A stretch of 64,000 nt of DNA from Klebsiella pneumoniae. GTDB lineage: Bacteria > Pseudomonadota > Gammaproteobacteria > Ga0077536. The notes below the pieces were generated by a model. The model was not told the origin of the DNA. It saw only the letters and a program-made list of their open reading frames with translations, and did no database searches. The stretch spans positions 1-64,000 of the forward strand of contig CAMAXW010000016.1 in NCBI GenBank assembly GCA_945862315.1. Direction: 5' to 3'. Shown piece after piece: positions 1-9,937 of the stretch. Every line of letters starts with the position of its first letter. Position 1 is the first letter of the stretch. Both the position numbers and the translations under genes were made by a program.

Positions 1-798
1 CAGACCGACGTGGACGCCTTGCTGGCTGAGATAGCCCGTGCCGCCACGCAGCGTTTCGATTTGCCAACCATCCTCGCGCTCGCGACCGACACCAGCACCT
101 TAGCAAGTCCCAACGCCGCTGCCCCACAGGTAGCCCGTGGCCGTTCGGCACCACGGCCGCTGATCGCCGTCGCCAAAGACGCCGCATTTTGTTTTTATTA
201 TCCCGAGAACCTTGAGTTGCTCGTCGAGGCGGGTGCGGACATCGAATTCTTCCGCCCCGTGCATGGCGAACGTCCTGACCCCCGCGCGACTGGGGTGTAT
301 TTAGGCGGGGGCTACCCGGAACTCCACGGGGCCGCACTGGCGTCGAACGTGGGCTTGTGGGATGCACTGCGTGAGCTGCATGAACGCGATGCCCCGATTT
401 ATGCTGAGTGCGGCGGCTTTATGGTGCTTTTGCAAGCGCTGATCGACAGCGATGGCGAGGCGTGGAACATGGCGGCCCTAGTCCCTGGGGTGGCGCGCAT
501 GAACGGCAAGTTGGCAGCGCTCGGCTATCGCCATGCGACGGCACGCTGCGAAAACCTGCTCGGCGGTGCTGGGGAAATCGTGCGGGGCCACGAGTTTCGC
601 TATAGCCGTTGGGAGTGCGCAACACCCCTCCCAGCGACCGCCACAGCCTGGGATGTGCAAGGTACACGGGGTAGTGCGGCGAGTGATTCGGGTGGCTATG
701 TGCACGGCAATTTGCTGGGGAGTTATCTGCACGTGCATTTTGGCCAAAGCCCCTTGCTCGCGGTTAATTTTGTTGATCGCCTGCGCCGCGCCATATGA
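1..798 (+). CDS. cobB/cbiA: Cobyrinate a,c-diamide synthase, C-terminal part (5' end outside window)
   Basis: The reading frame is open from base 1, so the gene starts upstream. The visible 265 codons hold the class I glutamine amidotransferase half, with the nucleophile Cys in AECGGFMVLL (codon 409-411) and a His in GSYLHVHF near the end. The enzyme uses ATP and glutamine to amidate the a and c side chains of cobyrinate. The stop overlaps the start of cobQ by 4 bases, so the two are translationally coupled. The family call is firm; CobB versus CbiA cannot be decided without the N-terminal ATPase half. Confidence 0.9.
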   Translation, partial: QTDVDALLAEIARAATQRFDLPTILALATDTSTLASPNAAAPQVARGRSAPRPLIAVAKDAAFCFYYPENLELLVEAGADIEFFRPVHGERPDPRATGVYLGGGYPELHGAALASNVGLWDALRELHERDAPIYAECGGFMVLLQALIDSDGEAWNMAALVPGVARMNGKLAALGYRHATARCENLLGGAGEIVRGHEFRYSRWECATPLPATATAWDVQGTRGSAASDSGGYVHGNLLGSYLHVHFGQSPLLAVNFVDRLRRAI

Positions 799-2249
799 AA
801 GCCTTGTCTATCCTCGGCTGCGGATCAGGTGCCGGTAAGAGTTGGATCACCGCCGCTTTGGGCGCGTGGTTGCACGCGCAAGGTGTGCGCGTGGCACCCT
901 TCAAAGCACAAAACATGTCCAACAATGCTTGGGTCACCTTGGATGGTGGTGAGATCGGCCGTGCGCAAGCGGTGCAGGCTGAAGCCTGCGGGCTCACGCC
1001 GGTGGTGGAAATGAACCCCATCCTGCTCAAGCCCAGCGGTGCGCAGGGCTCGCAGGTGATCGTTCTAGGTCAAGCCACGGGTCACTGCCCCGCGCTCGAT
1101 TACTACCGCCGCTTTGATGAGTTATGGCAAGTCGTCCGGGAGGTCTTGGATGGCTGGCGCGAACGGTGCGATGTGTTGCTGCTGGAAGGTGCCGGCTCGC
1201 CGGTGGAGTTGAATTTATTGCAGCGGGATTTGGTCAATCTGCGGCCCTGTCACTATTTGGATGGTCGCTGGGTGTTCGTTGGCGATATCGATCGCGGCGG
1301 CATTTTTGCGCAGCTCGTGGGGGCCTGGAGCTTGTTCACCGAGGCTGATCGAGCGCGCAGTCTGGGCGCCATCATCAATCGCTTTCGCGGCGACCTGGCC
1401 CTGTTCGAGGCACCGCAGCGCTGGCTTGATCCGCACGCGCCAGGCTTTCAAATCCTCGGCACGCTGCCGTTCAACCCGCAACTCAGGCCCGAGGAAGAAG
1501 ATGGTCTGGCGAAGATCGACGAGGACATTGGCGAGGGCGAGATCATGGCGTGGGTGCGCTTTCCGCACGTCTCTAACCTCACCGACTGCCAGCCTTGGTG
1601 GTCGGACACCGGTGTGGCCACCCGCTGGGTGTCGAGTCCGCGTGATTTGCGTGATGCCCGGGTGATTATCTTACCCGGCACTAAAAATACGCTGGCCGAT
1701 CTGGCCTGGCTCCGGCAAAGCGGCCTCGCTGATGCGATCATTGCGGCGGCCCAACGGGGCGTGCTGGTCATCGGCGTGTGCGGTGGCTTCCAGATGTTAG
1801 GCACGGCGCTGCACGACGAACTGGGCGTGGCGGGCGATGTGGGCAGCGTGCGCGGACTAGGCCTGTTGCCAGCGGAAACCCATTTCGCGGCATCGAAGGT
1901 GGTGCGTCAGGTGAGCGCGGTTTGTGACCACGAGGAGTGGACCGCTTACGAAATTCACATGGGCCTAACGCATGCCACTGGCCTCGTCGAGGATTTGCAA
2001 ACGGTGATTGACGATGGGGGCTCCCGGCCAGAGGGCATGCGCTTGGGCAATGTGTGGGGAACTTATCTGCATGGTTGGTTTGAATCCGCCGCGTTGCGCC
2101 AAAAAATTGCGGCGGCGGCGGGGCTGCGAGCGCACACGGCGCACGCGGTTTCTTGGGCGCAGCAGCGCCGAGATCTCTATGCCGCGATGGGCGAATACCT
2201 GGCGACGTCGGTGAATCTAGAACCGATCAAGCGTTATCTGGGCCTATGA
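795..2249 (+). CDS. cobQ: Cobyric acid synthase
   Basis: The 484-residue product is the usual length for CobQ/CbiP, which amidates side chains b, d, e and g of adenosylcobyrinate a,c-diamide. The N-terminal ATPase domain shows GCGSGAGKS near residue 8 and the family signature FKAQNMSNN. The C-terminal amidotransferase domain has nucleophile Cys329 in GVCGGFQMLG and His426 in GTYLHGWF. The ATG overlaps the cobB stop (ATGA). The gene belongs to the same run as cobU downstream. Confidence 0.94.
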   Translation: MKALSILGCGSGAGKSWITAALGAWLHAQGVRVAPFKAQNMSNNAWVTLDGGEIGRAQAVQAEACGLTPVVEMNPILLKPSGAQGSQVIVLGQATGHCPALDYYRRFDELWQVVREVLDGWRERCDVLLLEGAGSPVELNLLQRDLVNLRPCHYLDGRWVFVGDIDRGGIFAQLVGAWSLFTEADRARSLGAIINRFRGDLALFEAPQRWLDPHAPGFQILGTLPFNPQLRPEEEDGLAKIDEDIGEGEIMAWVRFPHVSNLTDCQPWWSDTGVATRWVSSPRDLRDARVIILPGTKNTLADLAWLRQSGLADAIIAAAQRGVLVIGVCGGFQMLGTALHDELGVAGDVGSVRGLGLLPAETHFAASKVVRQVSAVCDHEEWTAYEIHMGLTHATGLVEDLQTVIDDGGSRPEGMRLGNVWGTYLHGWFESAALRQKIAAAAGLRAHTAHAVSWAQQRRDLYAAMGEYLATSVNLEPIKRYLGL

Positions 2250-2307
2250 GGCCACGCCGTGGTGCGCAAATCGGCCACGGGCCCATAACAGCGGAGGGCG
2301 GAATGGC

Positions 2308-2823
2308 ATGGGTGCAATAGTTTTTATTACCGGTGCGACGCGGAGCGGTAAGAGTCGGCTGGCGATTGAGCGGGCGCAGGCGTGGGGCAGTGAGGTGGTC
2401 TTTGTGGCGACTTATTGCCTAGACGCACGCGATGTCGAAATGACCGAACGAGTAGCCCGGCATCGCGCTGAACGCCCCTCTTGGAGGACGCTGGAAGCAC
2501 CCCTCGATATTGGGGCGGCCTTGGCGGCGCTATCGATCGCACCCACCGGGATTGTCGTCGATTGTCTGACCCTGTGGATCGGCGCACGTTTTGAGGCATC
2601 AGACGCGGATTTGATCAGCCTCTGGGACGGTCAGCTCGCGGTGTTTCGGGCAGCACCCTGGCCTACCGTCATCGTTAGCAACGAGCTGGGCTGGTCTTTG
2701 GTGCCGCCGGACGCACCCTCGCGGCGCTTTCGGGATATTGCCGGTATTTTGGCGCAGCGCACGGCCGCCGCTGCAGATGAGGCATGGCTGATGGTGGCGG
2801 GATGTTCGCTACAAATAAAGTAA
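2308..2823 (+). CDS. cobU/cobP: Adenosylcobinamide kinase / adenosylcobinamide-phosphate guanylyltransferase
   Basis: The 171-residue product has the P-loop GATRSGKS at residues 8-15 and the CobU motifs VVDCLTLWI and VSNELGWSLVP. The bifunctional enzyme phosphorylates adenosylcobinamide and transfers GMP to give AdoCbi-GDP in nucleotide-loop assembly. A purine-rich ribosome site (GGAGGGCGGA) lies a few bases upstream of the ATG. It lies 58 bp after cobQ and 15 bp before the CobW-type gene, consistent with one transcript. Confidence 0.92.
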   Translation: MGAIVFITGATRSGKSRLAIERAQAWGSEVVFVATYCLDARDVEMTERVARHRAERPSWRTLEAPLDIGAALAALSIAPTGIVVDCLTLWIGARFEASDADLISLWDGQLAVFRAAPWPTVIVSNELGWSLVPPDAPSRRFRDIAGILAQRTAAAADEAWLMVAGCSLQIK

Positions 2824-2838
2824 CTCTGGAGTAAGTGT

Positions 2839-4245
2839 GTGAACACCAATCGAATCCCGGTAACGGTCCTGACCGGATTTTTAGGCGCCGGCAAAACAAC
2901 GCTGTTGAATCGAATTCTGACCGAGAGTCATGGCCAGCGCATTGCCGTGATCGAAAATGAATTTGGCGAAATTGGGGTTGATCAAGAACTCGTGATCAAC
3001 GCTGAAGAAGAAATTTTTGAGATGAACAATGGCTGCATCTGCTGCACCGTGCGGGGCGATTTAATTCGTATCCTCGGTAATTTGATGACCCGCCGTGAGA
3101 AGTTCGACCGCATCGTTTTAGAGACTACCGGGCTGGCAAATCCCGGGCCGGTTGCGCAAACTTTTTTTGTCGACGAGGGGATCCGCGATGCCTTCGTCTT
3201 GGATGGCATCGTGACCCTGGTTGACGCCTGCCATTTCGCCCAGCAGTTGCTCGCCAGCGAAGAGACTCGGACCCAGGTCGCGTTCGCCGATGTCATCGTT
3301 TTGAACAAAGTAGATTTGGTCAGCGCTGCAGATTTAGACCGGCTTGAACGGCAAGTGCGCGGCATCAACGCATTGGCAAAAATAGTACGCGCCGCACCGG
3401 GCGCGCGCGCGGCCGTGCCCATCGCTGAGGTGCTCGGTATCGGTGGCTTTGATTTGGCGCGCGCGCTGGAATTTAAGCCCACTTTTCTCGAGCCAGAATA
3501 TCCCTTCGAGTGGGCCGGGCTATACGATTTTGCGGCGGGCGACTACGGCCTAATCCTGCACGAAGGGCCAGATCCTAGCTTGCAGATTTTGGTTTGCGAG
3601 GCGCAAGCCGCGGACGAATCCACCCCCAAGCTGGCCGCCGAACGGGTATTCGGGCTGTATTCTGGGCAGACCGAAGTAGTCCCCATCAATCGTGTGCTTG
3701 AGCCCGAACAGCAGGTCAAGACGCTCGCCATCCCAGCCACTGTCGAATTTACCGTGCGCATCTCTCAGCGCGGGCCGTACTGGCTGTTTACGCAACATCG
3801 ACCCGAAGAATTCGCCATGCAAGTGCTCGACCAAGGGGGCTGCGAGGTCGCGCCGACACAGTGGCTGAGTTTTGATCCCGGCCACACACACGACGAAAGC
3901 GTGCGCTCTTTTAGCATTGTGACGGAGCGCGCCTTGGACAGTGCGCGCTTTCAAGTGTGGCTGACGCAGACGTTGGAAAAACACGGCACGCGGCTGTATC
4001 GCCTAAAAGGCTTTTTAAATTTCCTCGGGCTTGATCGCCGCATCGTCATCCAAGGCGTGCACATGGTGGTTGATACCAGCGACTTGGGCCCATGGGTTCA
4101 CCACCCTAAGCGCACGCAGTTGGTCTTTATTGGCCGCGATCTGGATGAGGCACTGATGGTGCGTGAATTCGAGGCTTGTCTCGAGGGCGCAGATAGCGCA
4201 GATAGCCTTGATGCCGCCGGGTGCTGCGAAGGGAATAACAGCTAA
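2839..4245 (+). CDS. cobW: CobW-type GTPase / metallochaperone (COG0523), long form
   Basis: This G3E-family GTPase starts with GTG. It has the Walker [13 protein letters not shown] (residues 13-24), ENEFGEIG, and the metal motif CICC (Cys66, Cys68, Cys69) in [15 protein letters not shown]-terminal CobW_C domain follows, with [10 protein letters not shown] and [12 protein letters not shown]. At 468 residues it is about 100 longer than the usual 320-370. The extra segment, roughly residues 215-320, separates the GTPase from CobW_C. Position directly after cobU suggests metal delivery linked to cobalamin synthesis, but COG0523 specificity cannot be read from sequence alone. Confidence 0.88.
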   Translation: MNTNRIPVTVLTGFLGAGKTTLLNRILTESHGQRIAVIENEFGEIGVDQELVINAEEEIFEMNNGCICCTVRGDLIRILGNLMTRREKFDRIVLETTGLANPGPVAQTFFVDEGIRDAFVLDGIVTLVDACHFAQQLLASEETRTQVAFADVIVLNKVDLVSAADLDRLERQVRGINALAKIVRAAPGARAAVPIAEVLGIGGFDLARALEFKPTFLEPEYPFEWAGLYDFAAGDYGLILHEGPDPSLQILVCEAQAADESTPKLAAERVFGLYSGQTEVVPINRVLEPEQQVKTLAIPATVEFTVRISQRGPYWLFTQHRPEEFAMQVLDQGGCEVAPTQWLSFDPGHTHDESVRSFSIVTERALDSARFQVWLTQTLEKHGTRLYRLKGFLNFLGLDRRIVIQGVHMVVDTSDLGPWVHHPKRTQLVFIGRDLDEALMVREFEACLEGADSADSLDAAGCCEGNNS

Positions 4246-4287
4246 GCCCCAGCCGGCTATCCCTAGCGAGCTAGGGGATGGCGGCCC

Positions 4288-5049
4288 TCAGGTCCCCGGA
4301 GCCTGTTTGGCGAGCGCTAGAGAAACCGTCTGATACCGCACTACTTCGCCGATGACAATAATGGCCGGGCTCTTTACTGCGGGCGGCAGACCGTCTTTTT
4401 GGAGCGCCTGCAAAGTGCTGATTTCTGCCGTTTCTCGTGGCGTGGTGGCGTGGCTGATGGCCGCGATAGGCGTGGCGGGTGCCATGCCGGCGGCGAGTAA
4501 TTGCGCCGCAATTTCGCGCACACAGGCCACGCCCATGTAGATCACCAACGGCAAGCCGGTGGCGGCCAGCGCGGCCCAATTGGGCGCGGTGCTTTTTCCG
4601 CGGGTGTGGCCAGTGACAAAGATGACCCCAGGTGCGGCTTCTCGGTGCGTGACCGGAATGCCAAAGGCGGCCGGTGCGGCGATGCCCGCCGTGATGCCGT
4701 TGACGATCTCAACCTCGATTCCGGCGCGCATCAACGTGGCCTGTTCTTCGCCGCCACGCCCGAATACGCAGGGATCGCCACCCTTTAGGCGCACCACCGT
4801 TAACCCGGCGCGGGCTTCGCGCAGCATGAGTCGCTCGATCATGGCCTGTGACGTCGATCGGCAACCCCCGCGCTTGCCAACCTCAACGATGCGCGCAGTG
4901 GGTTGGGCGTAGGCTAATACCGAGCGATCCACGAGGTCATCGATAAAAATGACTTCGCCTTGGGCGATAGCTTTGGTCGCCTTGATCGTCAGTAACTCAG
5001 GGTCACCGGGGCCTGCCCCCACCAACCAGACTTTCCCGAAATTTTTCAT
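4288..5049 (-). CDS. cobA: Uroporphyrinogen-III C-methyltransferase
   Basis: SUMT methylates uroporphyrinogen III at C2 and C7 to precorrin-2, the entry to cobalamin and siroheme. Motifs include VGAGPGDPELLT near the N-terminus, VVRLKGGDPCVFGRGGEE and GITAGIAAPA. I chose the internal ATG at 5049 (MKNFGKVWLVG), where the conserved fold begins; an in-frame ATG 12 codons upstream at 5085 is possible. The 253-residue length is typical of the stand-alone enzyme. It converges with the cobW-type gene, whose stop is 42 bp away, so it is a separate transcript. Confidence 0.92.
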   Translation of the reverse strand: MKNFGKVWLVGAGPGDPELLTIKATKAIAQGEVIFIDDLVDRSVLAYAQPTARIVEVGKRGGCRSTSQAMIERLMLREARAGLTVVRLKGGDPCVFGRGGEEQATLMRAGIEVEIVNGITAGIAAPAAFGIPVTHREAAPGVIFVTGHTRGKSTAPNWAALAATGLPLVIYMGVACVREIAAQLLAAGMAPATPIAAISHATTPRETAEISTLQALQKDGLPPAVKSPAIIVIGEVVRYQTVSLALAKQAPGT

Positions 5050-5169
5050 ACCGTCTGCCGTCACCGAAAGTGTTGCGTGAGCCACTCACGCAGTGGTTAG
5101 GGGCGGTTGCGCGCCCGGTAAACCACGCCGTACCACGCGGGTGCTTGCCCGTCGTGCGTGTACATTCGA

Positions 5170-5410
5170 GCCTCGTTGCCGCGCGTTAACCCTTTCGCGC
5201 TTCAAGGGTTGAAAACGGCGGTGCGCAGGAAGGATAACCGGCCTTTTCCGCGGAATCGAGGGTTGCCAGACTAAATCCGAATGATCCCGTCGCGGTTAGC
5301 GATACCCGCCCATTGGGGCATCTTATCGCGCTGGCTGCCAACGCCGGCGCGCGCCGCCGTGTGCGCGGAAGGGCTGGTGGTTGGTCCCTCAGTACACCGG
5401 GCAACGAGGC
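5170..5410. repeat. Structured intergenic segment closed by an 11-bp inverted repeat
   Basis: Bases 5170-5180 (GCCTCGTTGCC) are exactly complementary to 5400-5410. They enclose about 220 bp upstream of cobA. Inside, 5229-5265 carries a copy of a dispersed sequence that recurs near 29305 and 32865. The layout could be a miniature mobile element or a long leader stem. I looked for a cobalamin riboswitch here and saw no B12 box. The rest of 5086-5449 holds no gene that I can support. Confidence 0.4.
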
Positions 5411-5449
5411 TGACGAGTGACTCAATCTGTTAATGACTCCGCCAATGAC

Positions 5450-6589
5450 TCAGCGCCCGCCGGCTAGCGCTCGACCAATCACCATGCGCTGGATGTCGTT
5501 GGTGCCCTCATAAATGGAGAGAACCCGCGCGTCCCGATAATATTTTTCGACCGGATAGTCGTTCAAATAGCCATTGCCACCGTAGATCTGGAGGGCTTGC
5601 GAACAGACCCGTTCGGCCATTTCGGTGGCCGCCAGTTTGGCCATTGAAGCCTCTTTAAGGCAGGGGTGCCCCGCGTCCTTGAGCGCTGCTGCGTGCCAAG
5701 TGAGTTGTCTTGCGGCTTCGATGGCGGTGGCCATGTCGGCCAAGCGGCCAGCGATCGCCTGATGTTCGATAATCGTGCGGCCAAAAGTCTCCCGCGTTTG
5801 CGCATAGCGCAGCGCCGCCTCAAACGCGGCGCGTGCCACCCCGATCGCTTGTGCGGCAACGCCGATGCGGCCGTTTTCTAGGTAGGCCAATGCGATTCGA
5901 TAGCCATCACCTGGCACCCCGAGGAGGTTCTCTGCGGGCAGTTCCATATTTTCGAGCACGATTTGGCAGGTGTCGGCGGTGCGGTGCCCGAGCTTTTTTT
6001 CTTCTTTTGCCACGCGATAGCCCGGGGTCGTGGTGGGGGCGAGAAAACACGACATGCCGCGTTTGCCAGCTGCGGGGTCGGTGACCGCCACAATCAACGC
6101 CACGTCTGCGCTGCGACCCGCCGTGATGAACTGTTTCGTGCCATTGAGTCGGTAACCCTCGCCGGTGCGCACGGCTTGCGTGAGGAGTGCTGCGGCATCT
6201 GATCCCGCGTGCGGTTCGGTTAATAAGAACGCGCTGCTCTGCACGCCCATGGCGAGTGGGCGCAGGAAACGCTCTTTCTGATCGGGCGTGCCGTGGTCGA
6301 CGATGGCAGCACAGTTGGGCGAGTTATTAACGCACATCATGTTGCACAACCCGCAATCGCCGGCTGCAATCTCCTCGACTGCCAGCGCATAGGAGAGAAA
6401 ATCCGCCCCAGCCCCGCCCCACGCCGGATCCACGCACAAACCCATCAGCCCCAGCTCCCCCATGGCGCGCAACACGCTGATCGGCGCGCCGCCATTGCGG
6501 TCCCATTCCGCCGCCTGCTGCACGATTTCGCGTTGCGCGAACCGGCGCGTGGCGGCGCGTAGCTGTTCTTGCTCGTCGGTTAATAACAT
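5450..6589 (-). CDS. Acyl-CoA dehydrogenase
   Basis: A 379-residue flavoenzyme of normal length that oxidises acyl-CoA at the alpha-beta bond and passes electrons to ETF. It shows the family signatures AFLLTEPHAGSD, NGTKQFITAG and, near the C-terminus, QIYGGNGYLNDYPVEK followed by SIYEGTNDIQRM, whose Glu is the usual catalytic base. There is no obvious operon partner; the nearest genes are cobA (same strand, 400 bp away) and a divergent small gene. Chain-length specificity cannot be assigned. Confidence 0.92.
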   Translation of the reverse strand: MLLTDEQEQLRAATRRFAQREIVQQAAEWDRNGGAPISVLRAMGELGLMGLCVDPAWGGAGADFLSYALAVEEIAAGDCGLCNMMCVNNSPNCAAIVDHGTPDQKERFLRPLAMGVQSSAFLLTEPHAGSDAAALLTQAVRTGEGYRLNGTKQFITAGRSADVALIVAVTDPAAGKRGMSCFLAPTTTPGYRVAKEEKKLGHRTADTCQIVLENMELPAENLLGVPGDGYRIALAYLENGRIGVAAQAIGVARAAFEAALRYAQTRETFGRTIIEHQAIAGRLADMATAIEAARQLTWHAAALKDAGHPCLKEASMAKLAATEMAERVCSQALQIYGGNGYLNDYPVEKYYRDARVLSIYEGTNDIQRMVIGRALAGGR

Positions 6590-6949
6590 GAGGTTTAGGC
6601 TCGCCTTAAAAGTGCCGGTATTGTTTCACGTCAGCCTGGCGCTGCTGCTCGTCATCGTACTAGCGAACCAACAACCGTGAGTCGCTGATTTTCCTGCGTG
6701 GCCCGCAGCCTCAGTCTCAGCGGGGGGGGGCAGCAGCAAGCTTGGGTGTGGCACAAAACGCGTGGGCTACGGCCGCCGCCCACCGAGCGCTTGAGTTGCG
6801 ATAGCATGCGCGAGAGATAAGCACTATCCGCGCCGGAAGGCTGCGGTAACGTGGCGGGGTAGCGCACATTGGCCCGGCCGCCAAACGCCCCTGAGTGCGT
6901 CAAGCTACCCACCCAACCTTAGAAGAAAACGACCGTTCAGGAGTTCTAG
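6590..6949. other. Intergenic region with a G9 tract
   Basis: This divergent spacer separates the acyl-CoA dehydrogenase from the small secreted protein. It holds a run of nine G near 6722-6730 and no coding signal on either strand that I would defend. Promoters for both flanking genes should lie here but no clear boxes stand out. Confidence 0.4.
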
Positions 6950-7192
6950 ATGCGGCCAAATATGCCCGTAATATTGTTGATGACCGTGCTATTGGGCAGC
7001 GCGGTAAGTGTGGCCGGTGCTGAGGAGATGCAAGACGAGGCCCTTATCAATCAACAAAACCTGCCGGACGGGCGGCTACCGAAGACGGAGACCATTGACC
7101 CCGCCCAGTTCAGCGATGAGATTCCGTTACCGCCGCCGTTCGATCCAAACTACAAGGCGCCCGCGCCGCTGCCGCAGGATCCACGTCCCTAG
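6950..7192 (+). CDS. Small secreted proline-rich protein, unknown function
   Basis: The 80-residue product starts at an ATG preceded by a good ribosome site (CAGGAGTTCTAG). Residues 1-24 look like a signal peptide ending in VAGAEE. The mature part is short, acidic and then proline-rich (LPPPFDPNYKAPAP). I do not recognise a family. The good Shine-Dalgarno and signal peptide make it likely to be real. Confidence 0.65.
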   Translation: MRPNMPVILLMTVLLGSAVSVAGAEEMQDEALINQQNLPDGRLPKTETIDPAQFSDEIPLPPPFDPNYKAPAPLPQDPRP

Positions 7193-7453
7193 GCCAACGC
7201 GCGTTTTATGGGGTGTGGCGCGCAGCATTAACGCGGCACGATAGTTGATGCCGGCAGCGGAACTGCGTGCCGTGAGGTATTTGGGCGGTTGCTGCAGCGT
7301 CCAGTTTGCGGTTGTTCATGATGGCACTCCCCTTTGGCGATGGCGCGCGAAATGGTCGCGCAGCTGCTTGTGTTTTCTGCATCGGAACTGCACGGTAATG
7401 GCGTTACTTAACGTGGTCCCAGTCTCAATGCCGACCTTGCCAAAATTTCACCC

Positions 7454-8128
7454 ATGACATTACCACTCAACTCTTTCGTGTTCCGCCAACTACGGGCCCG
7501 ATCGCGCTTGTTGGCCTGTGGGCTGGTGGGGATGTTAACCACGCTGCTGTTGGTGGGTGTACCAGCTCTGCAAACCGTTACCCGGATGGTTATCGGCTGG
7601 AATACTTTTGCTTGTCTGTACCTGCTGTGCGTCGCACACATGGTGCTGCGAGCTGACCACAACGAAATGCAAATTCGCACCCAAGAGCAAGACGAGGGGC
7701 AGTTGCTGGTGTTGACGATGGTGGTGCTGGCGGCGCTGGCCACGCTGGGGGCAATCGTGGCCGAATTGGCCGTGGTCAAAAACCTGCACGGTACTGCGCG
7801 CTACGCGCATATCGGCTTGGCTGCGCTGACCATTGCCACTTCCTGGCTTTTCACGCATGTGATGTTTGCGCTGCACTACGCCCACGATTTTTATTTTAAC
7901 CGTACGCTTGGGATGGCCGAGGGGCTGGCGTTTCCGGGGACTAAACACCCCAACTACGGGGATTTTGTGTACTTCTCCTGCATCATCGGCACCTCGGGTC
8001 AGACTGCCGACGTCGATTTCACCACCTCGGCCATGCGCCGTACGGGTCTGCTGCACTGTGTGCTGGCGTTTTTCTTTAACACTACGCTAGTGGCGTTGAC
8101 CATCAATATTGCATCGGGTCTGTTTTGA
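7454..8128 (+). CDS. DUF1345 family inner-membrane protein
   Basis: The 224-residue protein has about five hydrophobic segments, roughly residues 18-40, 45-63, 75-105, 115-140 and 195-222. Between the last two is the conserved DUF1345 stretch LHYAHDFYF, followed by GDFVYFSCIIGTSGQTAD. The family is widespread with no established role. It lies alone, 260 bp after the small secreted protein. The spacer before it shows no gene. Confidence 0.85.
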   Translation: MTLPLNSFVFRQLRARSRLLACGLVGMLTTLLLVGVPALQTVTRMVIGWNTFACLYLLCVAHMVLRADHNEMQIRTQEQDEGQLLVLTMVVLAALATLGAIVAELAVVKNLHGTARYAHIGLAALTIATSWLFTHVMFALHYAHDFYFNRTLGMAEGLAFPGTKHPNYGDFVYFSCIIGTSGQTADVDFTTSAMRRTGLLHCVLAFFFNTTLVALTINIASGLF

Positions 8129-8321
8129 GAACACTTTTGTTTTTCGTGCAGGGGCACCGCTGACCACCCGCAACTCCCAGCGCTAAGTTTTTAGGTGAGG
8201 CGAATCTCTTGGGTCCCAGAAACAGCTAGCCACCACCGTGCCGCCCTATCCTAGGGGGGCAACAACAGCTGCGCGGTTGCGTATCAACACGCGTAGCACC
8301 GATCACAAAAGGAAGTCAGTG

Positions 8322-9863
8322 ATGAGTGGCATAAAGGCTAATCGGGTGGCGCCGGTGCACGGCGACTTGGCAAACGCACAAGACACCCAACGACTGCAGC
8401 GCGGGAGTGTTGGCTTAATCGGCGTGTTGTTTCTGACGGTCACTGGCGCCGCCCCGCTGACCGCCATGCTGGGTAATGTGCCCTTCGCGGTGGGTTTCGG
8501 TAACGGCATCCACGTGCCAGCGGCTTTCCTGATGGCCACCATCCTGTTGACGATTTTCTCGGTGGGTTATGCCGCCATGGCGAGCAATGTTTCTAGCGTT
8601 GGTGGCTTCTATGCGTTTATCAGTCTGGGCTTGGGGCGAACCATCGGCTTGTCTGCCGGCCTCGCTTCACTGGCGGCCTATAGCGTGTTTGAAGCCTCGC
8701 TGGCGGGCATCTTTGCATTTTTTTCCAACGCGCTGATTGCTACTCATCTCGGCCTAAATATTCCTTGGATTTATCTCTCGCTGTTCGCGATTACGCTCTC
8801 GGCGATTCTGAGTCATCGCGACGTTCAACTCTCGGTGGCCGTGCTGGGGGTGGCGTTGGCGTTGGAAATTATTGTGCTGGTAGTGTTCGATGTTGCCGTG
8901 GCCACCGCCGCCACCAATACGCACTTCTCGCTCGATTCCCTCAACCTGTTCAAGGTAATGACCGACGTCCCTGCCCAGCGCGTGGGTAACGTGGACATCG
9001 CCGCGGGCACGGCGGTGGTCGGTGTTTTTATGGCGTTTTGGTCGTGGTGCGGATTCGAAATGGCGCCCAGTTATGCGGAGGAGTCGCTAGATCCCAAGCG
9101 CTGTGTGCCGCTGTCGCTGTATTACTCGGTCATAGGCTTGGGCATTTTTTATACCCTAACCAGTTGGTGCGCAGTCTCGGCCTTCAACACGGAAGGCGAA
9201 ATGTTGGCGAAGGCCACGGCCAATTCCAGCCATTTTTTTATCGATACGATGGGGCAGTTCGTTGGTTCTGTGGGCGCCGGCGCGATGTCCATCTTGATCA
9301 TGACCAGCGCGTTTGCTTGCGGGATGGCTTTTCACAATACGGCCTCCCGTTACCTGTATTCGCTGGCGCGCGATGGCGTGTTGCCGCAGCGGCTGTCCCA
9401 CACCCATACCCGGTACAAAAGCCCGCACGTGGCGTCCATGGCACAGGCGCTGGTGGCCGCGCTGCTGGTGGGATTATTCGCCTATTTTACGGGCACCGAC
9501 GACCCCACAACACAAGCTTACCTCGGCGTTTATACCTTGTTGGCTGTGCTGGGCACATTATTGCTGCTCATCTTGCAGGCCACGGTGTCGGTCGCGATCA
9601 TTATTTATTTCCAGCAAAAAAAGCTGCCTGAGCGCCGCGTGTTTGCCACGCTCATCGCGCCCGCTTGTGCGTTTGTTGCTCAGGCGATGCTGGTCTGTCT
9701 GCTCGTGATCAAGCTCGAGGTTTTTGGTGGGGTAGGACTGTTTGGCAGCAAGATTCCACAGGTTGCGGCAGCGGTGCTACTGCTCGGCCTTGTTTGGGGC
9801 TGGGTGCTTAAGGTGGCCGCGCCAACGGTGTATGCCCGCATTGGGCGTGTCACCGAGGACTGA
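8322..9863 (+). CDS. APC-superfamily amino acid permease
   Basis: This is a 513-residue transporter with about twelve membrane segments. Near the N-terminus, GVLFLTVTGAAPLTAMLGN matches the first helix of the amino acid-polyamine-organocation superfamily. The ATG at 8322 is preceded by AAAGGAAGTC and is preferred; the frame is open further upstream to 8238 but lacks a ribosome site. The substrate is unknown. A 190-bp spacer separates it from the DUF1345 gene. Confidence 0.88.
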   Translation: MSGIKANRVAPVHGDLANAQDTQRLQRGSVGLIGVLFLTVTGAAPLTAMLGNVPFAVGFGNGIHVPAAFLMATILLTIFSVGYAAMASNVSSVGGFYAFISLGLGRTIGLSAGLASLAAYSVFEASLAGIFAFFSNALIATHLGLNIPWIYLSLFAITLSAILSHRDVQLSVAVLGVALALEIIVLVVFDVAVATAATNTHFSLDSLNLFKVMTDVPAQRVGNVDIAAGTAVVGVFMAFWSWCGFEMAPSYAEESLDPKRCVPLSLYYSVIGLGIFYTLTSWCAVSAFNTEGEMLAKATANSSHFFIDTMGQFVGSVGAGAMSILIMTSAFACGMAFHNTASRYLYSLARDGVLPQRLSHTHTRYKSPHVASMAQALVAALLVGLFAYFTGTDDPTTQAYLGVYTLLAVLGTLLLLILQATVSVAIIIYFQQKKLPERRVFATLIAPACAFVAQAMLVCLLVIKLEVFGGVGLFGSKIPQVAAAVLLLGLVWGWVLKVAAPTVYARIGRVTED

Positions 9864-9937
9864 GGCCGGTTGAGGCGTGTCGCATAGCGCTCGCGTGTGC
9901 TGCGCGCCAAGCTATGCCGCTGATGAATACCGGCTCG

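Noticed and set aside
5086-5449. Cobalamin riboswitch upstream of cobA
   Set aside because: The long inverted repeat suggested a structured leader, but neither strand shows the B12 box (GCCACTG, GGAAGxC, AGCCAGGAGACCTGCC-like) in order.
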